64,000 nt of DNA from Megaustenia siamemsis (lineage: Eukaryota; Mollusca; Gastropoda; Stylommatophora; Ariophantidae), in contig JAVIAB010000124.1 of the NCBI GenBank assembly GCA_032433765.1, forward strand, positions 76,626,119 to 76,690,118. Direction: 5' to 3'. The translations under genes were made by a program, and so were the position numbers. This document shows, piece after piece, positions 22,679 through 33,800 of this stretch. Within the stretch, counting starts at the first letter, position 1. Each line of letters opens with the position of its first letter. The notes below the pieces were generated by a model. That model was given only the letters and a program-made list of their open reading frames with translations, was not told where the DNA came from and ran no database searches.

Positions 22679-23639
22679 ATAAAGATGATTTAAAAAAAAA
22701 CAAGTGCTGAGATGCAGTAATTGTAATTATATATAGGTAAAGTCCTAGTTTAGTGTCATAAATGATTTCTGTTTGCAACGTTCCCTTGCACTTTATTCGG
22801 TAGTTTAAAAATCTATTATTAAAAGACCACTGGGTTGATATATTTTAGGATTAGGAATACCCCCAAAATATAATCCTAAATCTTGTTGAAAAAATAAATA
22901 ATAAATGCACAGAAACTGGAATCAGTTGATACATTCAAATATGAGCGGTCAACCAAATGATTGATCACTTGTTTAGCAAAAATAAGTGACGACACTAAAC
23001 TAGGACTTTACTTAATATATATTATAAATAAAAAAACAAGCTCTGTATATCATTATTATTATTATTATTACTACAAAACTGCAACTACAGTTATATAGAT
23101 TACATCAGTGTTCTTCAACTTTGTTATGCTCAGCGCCCATTTGTACACCTTTTTCACTATAAATTTTCCCTACCGTCGGCCACTAAAAATCTCAATTGAA
23201 GTAGCCTTCATAGAGCAAGAAATAACATTCAATTTCACTTGAGAGAGAGAGAGAGAGAGAAAGTAGGGGGGGGGAGATGAAGTTCCACGATTATCCACTG
23301 AGTGTATATTTGATATATCATTAATAAAATATGTAAGCTACCGCCCACCTAAAAGTCAAAATTGCCCACTAGTCCCAGAGCACTGGCACTGGGTTGCATA
23401 ATCAATTAAAAAAAAAATAATATTTTTGTTGTAGCACCACCTCAATAGTTATAAAAACATTCATAAGTTATGACCAAACATCACCAACATGACTACATCA
23501 TTAAACATCACACGCACACACTCACGCGCAAATAAAAATTAGTCATGACAAACACAACATAATCTATTGAACCTGATAATAACATGTACGGTGTTTTGTA
23601 CAAGGAGATAATTTGACTGTCTATCTGGCACAAGTGCAA
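22679..23639. other. Non-coding DNA with short simple repeats
   Basis: No gene is seen. Simple repeats are ATT units near 23051-23070 and GA units at ~23241-23262. A pair of related words around TAGTTTAGTGTCATAAATG (22748) and GTGACGACACTAAACTAGGAC (22988) face each other. They could be the ends of a small inverted-repeat element; this is not established. Confidence 0.4.
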
Positions 23640-24508
23640 CGTTTGAAATACTTGGGCATAGTGATAATATCAGATGGAAGATGCAACACAGAAATAAAAA
23701 GCAGAATAGCTCAGGCCAAAATAGCATTTCAGTAAATGAAAAATATCTTATGCAACAAATCTATGTCAATAGAAATGAGAAAGAGAGTTCATCGATGCTA
23801 TATAGAACCAATTCTGACCTATGGAAGCGAGTCATGGACAATAGACAAACAAATGAAAAGACAATTAGAGGACACTGAGATGGGATTTCTCAGAAGAATG
23901 TTGAAAGTTCCATGGACAATGACCAATGCGAAAGTTCTCAAAGAGGCCAACACAAAAAGGGAGCTCTTAAAAAACACCAGAAAGAAGCAGTCAACATTTT
24001 TTGGGCACATCATGAGAAGAGGAAAGTTGGAATACTTGGTTCTATCTATCTATTGTCCTTTCGAGCCGAAGACGGCACATAGGACAGAGCCACAATCTCA
24101 AAAACAGAAACCTTGCGTGCCAAAATGGCACATATTGCAGAGATCGCTGCTTCTAAAATTTATGGCCCTTTATCCATAACAATACTTTTTTTTACAATGA
24201 CAGCTTGTCAAGCCATTAATCAAACTCCTTAGTCGTCTCTTACGACATGCTGGAAGGTCACAGTGTCACTATTCTTTACTTCCCTCATAATGAGGGTCCG
24301 GTAACACACGGGAAAATACTTGGTTACAACTGGCAAAATAAAAGGAAAGAGAGATCGCGGGCGACAAAGAGAGAAAATACTGGATAGCTTGGTGTCATGG
24401 CATGGAAAACAGTCAACAACAGAACTGATACGATGCACTGTAGATAGAAGATTGTGGAAGGCCATGATCGCCAACCGGCAACCGGTACGGCACATGATGA
24501 TGATCTGG
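23640..24508 (+). mobile_element. RTE-like LINE 3' end carrying a SINE-like insertion
   Basis: Coding pieces are CYIEPILTYGSESWTIDKQMK (up to 23860) and GFLRRMLKVPWT (~23883-23918), then after the insertion GKRDRGRQREKILDSLVSW and RRLWKAMIA. The copy ends in CACATGATGATGAT at ~24491-24504. Frameshifts are present. It lies about 300 bp upstream of the CCS start codon and bounds the possible CCS promoter. Confidence 0.8.
24042..24314 (-). mobile_element. SINE-like insertion with 11-bp target duplication
   Basis: The insertion is flanked by AATACTTGGTT at 24031-24041 and 24315-24325. It is 273 bp with a CTAT-unit tail at its left end, so the minus strand is the sense orientation. Next to the tail lies the word TTGTCCTTTCGAGCCGAAGA. 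Related words occur at 33645, 37343, 62147 and 63142, at the 3' ends of LINE fragments. No coding region is present. A tRNA-type promoter was not recognised. Confidence 0.75.
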
Positions 24509-24803
24509 CACGTTCATGGTGGCAGGTCAAAGGTCGGGGGGTAGTTATTGTTTGGTTCTCTGTACAGTAGCTGGACATTTTTGTTATGGTTTCTTGTTTG
24601 TTCTCAACCAAGAGAGCTAAGTCTAAACAACAACGCCAGTGAACTTGATAGCCACCACTTTTAAAAGTAAACTATCAGATATTCAACAAAATAGCGCTGA
24701 AACTTTCACTTTGCTTGTGTGTCTTGTCTAGCCATCGTGATCGTAGCTATCTAGTCTCACCGACCTACCTGATATCGTCGGATCAGAATTGCAGATCATC
24801 GTG
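24509..24803 (+). promoter_or_regulatory. Region that must hold the CCS promoter/5' leader
   Basis: This is the only non-transposon DNA between the upstream LINE tail and the CCS start codon. TTTTAAAA at ~24659-24666 is a weak TATA-like candidate. I see no convincing metal-response element. The assignment is positional. Confidence 0.3.
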
Positions 24804-24836
24804 ATGGAGGGAAGCGTTGATTTATCAGATATTAAA
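24804..24836 (+). CDS. CCS: CCS exon 1
   Basis: Eleven codons (MEGSVDLSDIK) with donor GTAAGT at 24837. The ATG is the first that opens in frame to exon 2. Exon 2 also starts with ATG, so a start there cannot be excluded, but the donor here and phase-0 junction support the longer form. The exon lies between two related LINE/SINE blocks (23640-24508 and 24906-25552). Confidence 0.75.
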
Positions 24837-27800
24837 GTAAGTTCAAATAATCTTTCACAACTTGCAAAACTGTCTTTAATTATTTCGAATTAGTCAGTGA
24901 TTAGATACAGTGATGAGAGAGTTCATCGGTGCTATATAGAACCAATTCTCAGTTTCTGACCTATGGAAGCGAATCATGGACAGTCAGTAGATCATAGATC
25001 TTAGGAGGCAAACTTGAAACAAATAAATGAAAAGACGATTAGAGTTAGAGGCCACTGTACGGAGATGGTATTATTTCTCAGAAGAATGTTGAAAGTTCCC
25101 TGGACAGCTAAAAAGACCAATGAGGGAATTCTCATAGAGGCCAACACAAAAGGGAACTACTAAAAAACATCAGAATCAACATTTTTCGGGCACATCGTCA
25201 TCATGAAAAAACTGACAGAAAAGGAAAGTTGGAATACTAAAATACTTGGTTCTATCTACTGTTGTCCTTTCGAACCGAAGTCATACAGAAACTTGAGAAA
25301 CCTTGCGTGCCAAAATGGCACATATTGCAGAAATCACTGCTTCTAAAATCTATGGCACTAATTGGTTACAACTGGCAAAATAAAAGGAAAGAGAGATCTC
25401 GGACGACAAAGAGAGAAAATACTGGATAGCTTGGTGTCATGGCATGGAAAACAGTCAACAGCAGAGAACTGATATGATACACTGTATATAGAAGATTGTG
25501 GAGGGACATGATCGCCTACGCCAACCGGTGTATGGCACATGATGATGATGAGTCCTTGATAGTAGGATAAGTGATGATCACAGACGAAATTAAAAAAAAC
25601 AACGTAATAAGTGTTTAATTAACAAAATCACATGTGTATTATGTAGTGTTATTGTTATGTTTTGCTGCTTGCATTTTTATGTTGACGATTTTATTGACTA
25701 CACTTTTATTAAATCACTAATGAACTGCATACTGAATGTATGATTATATGTCTAATTATATGCCCTTAATTATTACTTAGTACTCTGTCTTAGTTTTATG
25801 CTAGGATTGATTATATTATAATATTAATTGATAACATATCTGATATCAGTACCACTTCTGACTTCAAAATACTTAAACAGTCAACCAGTGAGTGATCAAC
25901 TAACTACAATACACGATCTCTATGATATGACGGTATGATCTCTATGATATGACGGTACCAATGGTGAGTGAGTCATATAGGAAGATATACCCCTGATTGT
26001 ATTATTTTTATTTGTGTGTATGCAAATGAAAAAAAAAACAATGCAGATATCAAATAGTAAATAGAATTAATAAACTTTCCAAACTCCACTTCTATAGTCA
26101 CTAGACCTCCAGCAATCGTTGCTATTCTCACTTATACTGGCTGTGGTGCTCACAGTACTGGATTATGGTTTGTGTGTGTTTACTCTCTCGTTAACTCTGA
26201 TTGCAAGATTGGAAAGGGTTCCGAATGAGGGCCTACAGGCAATTCTCGGATGCACCAGATTTACAGTTATTTGAATGTGGTAAGGCACATAAATCATCCT
26301 TTGCATTCAGAATTGGGTGCGACCAAGGGCAGACACCTCAGGGATGTAAAAATCCTCAGTGGTTGAGGTAGAAGAGTCCATAAGGAGAGTATGTGATCTA
26401 AATGACATTAGGGCTGGCAAGGATTGCATAAAAGTAACAATGGAAAAAAGAGACTACCCAAAGTAATCATTCAGCTTGGCAGGGTGTGTTGCAGCTGGGC
26501 CTATGGAGTTAACAAAATATTGTGATACAGGAATCCATAGGAAATGTGTTGCCACCTCATGCTTCATAATCTACATGAATGGTTCTGAATAATTGAGATA
26601 GAAACATCAACGGTGGTAATAACATGGCTGGTTGCACAGAATGTGGTTCACACAGTCTTAGTGACAGACTCACAAAGTATGCCACAAAAGACTGAGAGAC
26701 ATTGCCTGGGCAGGAGTGGATGCAGCTTTAGAATGACTCTACAGTTATCACATTAACTTTTGGTGTACTGTCCAGGGCATGCTTGTGTACACGGCAATGA
26801 AATAGCTGATAAGCTCGCTGGCAGCTCTGGCACAGAGTGTGGGTTGACTTTTGACAAATAGGATGTACCAAATTTGTTCTTCATTCCTTAAGAGAAGAGG
26901 AGGAGAATGGGTAGGACACTGATGAGTCTAAAGGTGCAAAAGGGGTCTGGTCAATCTGCAGTGCTTAATGGGAAAAAGCAGATGTATCTAGAATCAACAG
27001 CAATAATAAAATATAACAATGAGAACTCTACACATGTTGATATAAAGAGGGGACAAGGATGCATCATATCACCAAGCTTGTTCATCCTGAGCACTGAGCA
27101 TATCTTTAAAAACATCACAGAGATGCCAGGCCTAAACATTTTATGGTGAATCAGAGGCCTATCCTTATCACATTAATAAGAGCACAATTTCTCTATTTCA
27201 CATCTGATTTTATCTCATCAAAGATAGGTAAGCAAGGGAGAAACACTGGGGAATAATAATCTTTCTGTTTATAGTGGGGCAAGGGCTAGGAGTGCCACAA
27301 ACAAATATGTGCCCATGTACCTTACTCTGATGACTCTGAAAGGTTAACAATTGTTATCAATTGGACAAACTGCAATCCATCTTGCAGCCAGAACTCTGTT
27401 CTTCCTGGAGCTTGAGCTCTTCATATTTCTTCCAGTACTCAATGTCTATCTTTGAGAGTGCATCACATGTTGAGTCCTTAACATGATTTTAAACGCGGTG
27501 TTCTGTGCTGCTACTTGCCCTTTGACTGTAGCCCACACAAGCTTGATTGGGTTAAGGTGCGAACAGTAAGGTGGAGGTGACTGAAAGTGTGGCCATGTTC
27601 TGCAATGATTTTGTCAGTCTGATACACCTTTGTCTTCTTTTTCTGTCTCACCATCTGCAACAATTGTGGTTTCAACTGAGTGTCATGAAAGGAGACATTT
27701 TTTGGCTCGGTAAACAGTCAACAACAGAATTAATATGAGGCACGGTGGATAGAAGATTGTGGAAGGACATGATCGCCTACGCCAACCGGTATTTCACATG

Positions 27801-30800
27801 ATGATGATTGTTTGTTCTATTTCAGATGGAGTTTGCTGTAGAAATGAGGAGTCCTTGTTGTGTTGACCGAGTTAAAAATGCTTTGAAGGATGTAAAAGGT
27901 GAGACTTCATTAATAATTAGTAATTATTAATTAAAATAGAATTAAATTAAAAAAAATATGTTGGGAAACTTGATAATTAAATGGGAATGTCTACAGACAA
28001 GTTCACAGTGGTCAGCTTGATCTTTAGTCATCTGCAAAAAGAGATTGTGCACAAAGGGCTGCTTTGAGTACAGTGTGTGATACATTCTTCAAACCATTTC
28101 CATAAACATAAATATGTGAGCCTGGGCTGCAGCAGTCAATAACTTATAGCTGACTCCTTGCATCAGGATCAGTAACCAATAACTGATCAAGAACATGCTC
28201 TTCTATCTGTGATGGCAGTGGTAACAAAATAAGTCTGTCAAGTGAGAAGTAAACAGGAGGGTAGGTACTCAAGACAAGAGAATAAATCTGGTCAAGGAGA
28301 AGTAAACAGGAGGGTAGGTACTCAAGACAAGAGAATAAATCTGGTCAAGGAGAAGTAAACAGGAGGGTAGGTACTCAAGACAAGAGAATAAATCTGGTCA
28401 AGTGAGAAGTAAACAGGAGGGTAGGTACTCAAGACAAGAGAATAAATCTTGTCAGTAAACAGGAGGGTAGGTACTCAAGACAAGAGAATAAATCTGGTCA
28501 GTAAACAGGAGGGTAGGTACTCAAGACAAGAGAATAAATCTGGTCAGTAAACAGGAGGGTAGGTACTCAAGACAAGATAATAAATCTGGTCAAGTGAGAA
28601 GTAAACAGGAGGGTAGGTACTCAAGACAAGAGAATAAATCTTGTCAGTAAACAGGAGGGTAGGTACTCAAGACAAGAGAATAAATCTGGTCAGTAAACAG
28701 GAGGGTAGGTACTCAAGACAAGAGAATAAATCTGGTCAGTAAACAGGAGGGTAGGTACTCAAGACAAGAGAATAAATCTGGTCAAGTGAGAAGTAAACAG
28801 GAGGGTAGGTACTCAAGACAAGAGAATAAATCTGGTCAAGTGAGAAGTAAACAGGAGGGTAGGTACTCAAGACAAGAGAATAAATCTGGTCAGTAAACAG
28901 GAGGGTAGATACTCAAGACAAGAGAATAAATCTGGTCAGTAAACAGGAGGGTAGATACTCAAGACAAGAGAAAACATCTGGTCAAGTGAGAATTAAACAG
29001 GAGGGTAGGTACCCAAAAATGGCCTCATGAAGAAAGATGCATGGGTAAAAAAGTGCAGATACTGCAGCTTGCTGTATATAAACCACATCTTTGCTCTTTT
29101 AATGTCCTTTTAAGTGCAGAAGACAAAGAGGACTACTCATTGGCTGAATGCAACTGAAGAAAATATACATAACATAAAAATCTTAAGTATAGTTGGCAGT
29201 TCAAAAAATACATTTGGAATAACTCAAATTATACAAAATTATACATAATTGTAATATCATTATAAATTATAAACATAGGAACCATGAAATTAGCTTAGCT
29301 GAACATTGGCAATTAACAGAGTGATTAATTAATTCATCAAATAAAATCCTACCAGAGATTAAATATTCTGTGCAGAAGAAGTGAATGACAACACATCTAT
29401 CTTTCATTTCATCTTTACATATCTTAATCCCTCTTGTTACTTCTCCTTGACTTACCTGTCCTGATCATCCTAGATGTTGTAGAGTTTACTTTATTTCGTT
29501 GTTCGTTTAGTTCTCGCTTTCTGAGGAAAGCTGCATGTAGGCCGAAATGTCTGTCTTTTGTTGTGTTTCTTTTTTGTAAAACTGTCATCATACCTTGTAG
29601 GAGTGTACACTACACTCCCTACTTGCTCCTGGTTATTTATAGGCTGTATCATCATCTTCAAGTATTGCCCGCTGGCATTGGTGATCATATCTCTTCATAA
29701 CTGCCTGACTACAATTGTTATTTTATTTCTACCATTAATTTCCTACAAAACCATTCTCTTAAACTGTCTGATATTTTTACTGTCTCTTTTCATCTATCTC
29801 TTCTTCCCTCAATTTTTCCAATTTCCACATGTTCCTTTTGTTCCCTTCTCATTACTTGGCCAAAAATGTATTCTTTCTCATTTTTTGGTCATTTGTTTTA
29901 TTTTTCTGCTTTGGTCTCTTTAAGAATATCATCATTGTCATATTTTTTTTTAAATGGAAAAAAATGACTCACTATAAAATTATTAATACAGCATGGAGCA
30001 GCATGTTTACATTTGTATTGTTATTTAATCTCAAATCTTGAAAAAAATGCAGAAAAGGTGCAGGTATATATCATGGCTTACCATTAGAAAAAAAGCAATG
30101 CTCATTGTCACTGCTCTTTGACATGCTATTTCCAGCATTCTTTGTCAAATTACATTCCTGTGGCCTCCGAGGTTTCTCTTGTCTTTTGTCCATTATTCAG
30201 ATCCATCTGTCAGGATTGGCCCTAAATAACTTAGAGGAACTCGTTTGCTTCTATTGACAGAGATGAGTTGCATAAGCTTGAAAATAACAATAATAATGAA
30301 ACATAATATAATTAGAGAGCGTTATCAACCAATTCAGCAGCTGCTAAGGTATGCCCAGACTGTCATTTTTCACCTCTGACCAGGTCACTGCAGACTCCTC
30401 CACCTAGGAGTGACCCACGATATTAATGAATGTAATTATGCATATGATGCCCAGACACATGACAACTTCTTCACCTCAGAAGTGTAACACCCATGCTGAA
30501 CTTCAATGTCAAACATGGCCCAACAACTGAGACATATAGTCCTCTATGCAGACTGGCGACGGGGAAAAGACATAGCATGACTTAGAATTTTTCAACATAG
30601 ATAGAGAAAGAGAGAGAGAAAGCATTGTTCTATAGTTCATTGGGAAATTCGTGCCCACAGAGTTTATTAATTATCTCGGAAACTGTTTGGTGAATTTCTG
30701 TAATTCTTTTTCGTGAAATCTTATTTTTCCACCGACCTTCAGTCTGATTTTTTTGTCCTACTTTTGTGCATTTAGAAGAGATTTTTGCTTATTTGAGGTA

Positions 30801-33800
30801 TATAAAAATATGATTTTCTTGCTTGCCCCAAATTTTAGGATTTTAAAATACCCACATTTGTTGTAATCAACTCACCATTTAGAAAGGCAAAAGCACATGC
30901 TCTCCGCACAATCTTAGCACCGTTTCACACTCGTAACTTGAAAGACATGCGTCACTCTGAGATTTTTTTTTATCATTTCATTTCCGGTTTTTTGTTAAAT
31001 TAGTCCAGAGGCGTATTTTGACAAAATATTTACTATTAATGTATATTCCTTTATATGTGATAATTTGTAAGCTGTTGTGAAGTGACTACTTGGTTTTTAA
31101 AACCATGAAGAGTTTAAAGTTAAAATTCATCACTATGCAAAAGGTAACTGTGTTATTGTACAGGCACTTTGCAAGGAATCTAAAAGGGATTATGATATAA
31201 AAAAACCAGAAAACATAACACTGGCAACTCTAAATATAGATAGAAAGTCTTTCAATTGATGGATAGGACAGAACTTTGACTCTGCAGAGGCAACGGTTAA
31301 GCAAGGAAGAAAAATGAAAGTTGATGATTTTGACAAAGATGTTAATAGACGTGAAATTTTGAAAATGTTTGAATCGAATCAACTTGTTACACTGCGTAAA
31401 CTTAAAGTTAGACTGCAATTAGAATGTGATATTGAAATCTCAAAAGCGACTCTTTGGAAGATCGTAAGAGGCGTTGGTTTCATTTTTAGAAAATCTTCTA
31501 GTGGTAGAAATATTGTTTGTGAAAAACACCTGATAGCTGCCCGAAGCAAATACCTGTGGCAGATCTGTAAGCGACAAATGGAAGGCTACGATATAGTATA
31601 TTTAGATGAAAGCTCATCATACATTTGAAAAAGAGTGGCAATCAGTTGACAGAAAAAATAAAAGAATCATTCCCAGCAGCAAAGGACAACACATTATATT
31701 GATACATGCTGGCAGTAGAGAGAATGGTCTTGTTAATGTTATACAACTTATTTTTCAATCAAAGTCTACAGACAATAGGGACTACCACACTGAAATGAAT
31801 GGGCACATTTTCAGAGACTGGATAGAGAACACTCTACTCCCCATTCTGGATAGACCTTCATGTCTTGTAATGGACAATGCATCCTATCATAATACGGTTG
31901 TACTGGAGGACAAAGTTCCTAATTCGCCATGCACAAAAGATCAAATCATCACATGGCTTAGAAAAGAAAATGTTTCCTTTCAAAACACGCAGTTAAAACC
32001 AGAGTTGTTGCAACTTGTTAGACAAACTAAGAAGACAAAGTTATATCAAATTGAAAAAAATAATTCTGAAGTATGACCACACATCTCTTCACCTCCCACC
32101 TTATCATTCGCTCCTCAACCCAATAGAACTTGTGTGGGCTAAAGTCAAAGTGCAAGTTGCTGCGTAGAACATGACGTTTTAAATTTGTGACGTTAAAGAA
32201 TTGATGCGTGAAGCCCTCTCAATGATAGACATTGAATACTGGAGAAAATATGACGACCATGTGCTCAGAGAAGATGAACAATACTGGCAAACGAGATGGA
32301 TTGCAGTCTATCCAACCGATAACAGCTGTTAACCTCTTAGAGACTTCTGATTCAGAGTGACATATGTATGACATGTGCACAATTATGTTGATGACACTCT
32401 TACTATTTGCTGACTATGTGTGTTTGATGTTCTGGTTGCTACATATATTTTCTTGATGACGCGCCTGCTATTTGACGAATATGTGTGTTTGATGCATTGG
32501 TCAAAGTTTACCTATCTCTATGACGAAGATATAAAATCAAATGACAAATTTTGCCCTATTCAATGTAATACGGATACGCCTTTGGCTTGCATTGTTAGAA
32601 AATTACATAACAGCTGTTAACCTCTTAGAGACTTCTGATTCAGAATGACATATGTATGACATGTGCACAATTATGTTGATGACACTCTTACTATTTGCTG
32701 ACTATGTGTGTTTGATGTTCTGGTTGCTACATATATTTTGTTGATGACACGCCTGCTATTTGACGAATATGTGTGTTTGATACATTGGTCAAAGTTTACC
32801 TATCTCTATGACGAAGTTATAAAATCAAATGACAAATTTTGCCCTATTCAATGTAATACGGATACGCCTTTGCATTGTTAGAAAATTAACATAATTTACA
32901 GTAAAATCTAATGTTTTAAGCACGCAGTTTGATATTTTCCTAAAATTATATAACAAAAAACGATTTGTGCAAAATTCAGACTACCTTTGTACTTAAATGT
33001 TATAAAATCTGAAGGTCGGTGAAAAAATAAGATTTCATGAAAAGAATTACAGAAATTCATCAAACAGTTTCTGAGATCTACTGATTTAAATAAATACTAA
33101 TTGATCAACTCTATTGGCACGAATTTGTGAACGGACTATAGTAATGTAGTATGTACTTGTTCTTTTTTCATTAGTTCTTGCATAAAACCTGTCTTGAAAA
33201 ATAATGAACTAAAACACGATGGTAATAATGGAAGAAAGAATTGAAAGACATAAATTTGATCATATTTGTTTGCTGCAGGTGTTAAATCCCTGGATGTTGA
33301 TTTAGCAAAGCAAAGACTTGTCATTGAAGGTGATGTTCTAGCAGATACAGTCAGGGAGACAGTGGAACAGAGAACTGGTATGGCAGCAATACTTCTTGGA
33401 CATGGTTCATCGTGTAAGTTTTTCCTTTCCATAAAAAAATTTACATTTTAAATCTTTCATCTCATACACATTTGTATCTAATCTCAAACCATTACGGCAT
33501 ACAGATAAACTGGGTACAGACTGTGGCTAGAAAAGCAATCATGAACAGACATTTTTGTTGATTCTTTATGAGTTAATTGAAAGATATAGATATCACATCC
33601 CAATTGTATATTTTGGGCTCAACTCATTTCATATCTGTCTGCCTGCCTGCTGATTGTCCTTTCAAGCTGAAGACGGCACATAGGGCAGAAATTCTAGACT
33701 CTTATGTCTGATGATCTTTCAACTGTCATACCTTGCACAGGACCTGCATTATGACTTGCCACATGACTCTGTTCTGGGTGAGTTGTTCAATCATGGCGAG

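Larger units (their letters stand above)
30633..33138 (+). mobile_element. Tc1/mariner-superfamily DNA transposon with ~130-bp TIRs
   Basis: The left end TAGTTCATTGGGAAATTCGT and the reverse complement of the right end TAGTCCGTTCACAAATTCGT match. The match continues with divergence to ~30757 and ~33003 (shared AAACTGTTTGRTGAATTTCT and CACCGACCTTCAG words). TA dinucleotides flank both ends (30631-30632, 33139-33140), the target duplication of this superfamily. Inside is a broken transposase gene and a 288-bp tandem duplication. It lies in CCS intron 2, on the same strand as the gene. Confidence 0.88.
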
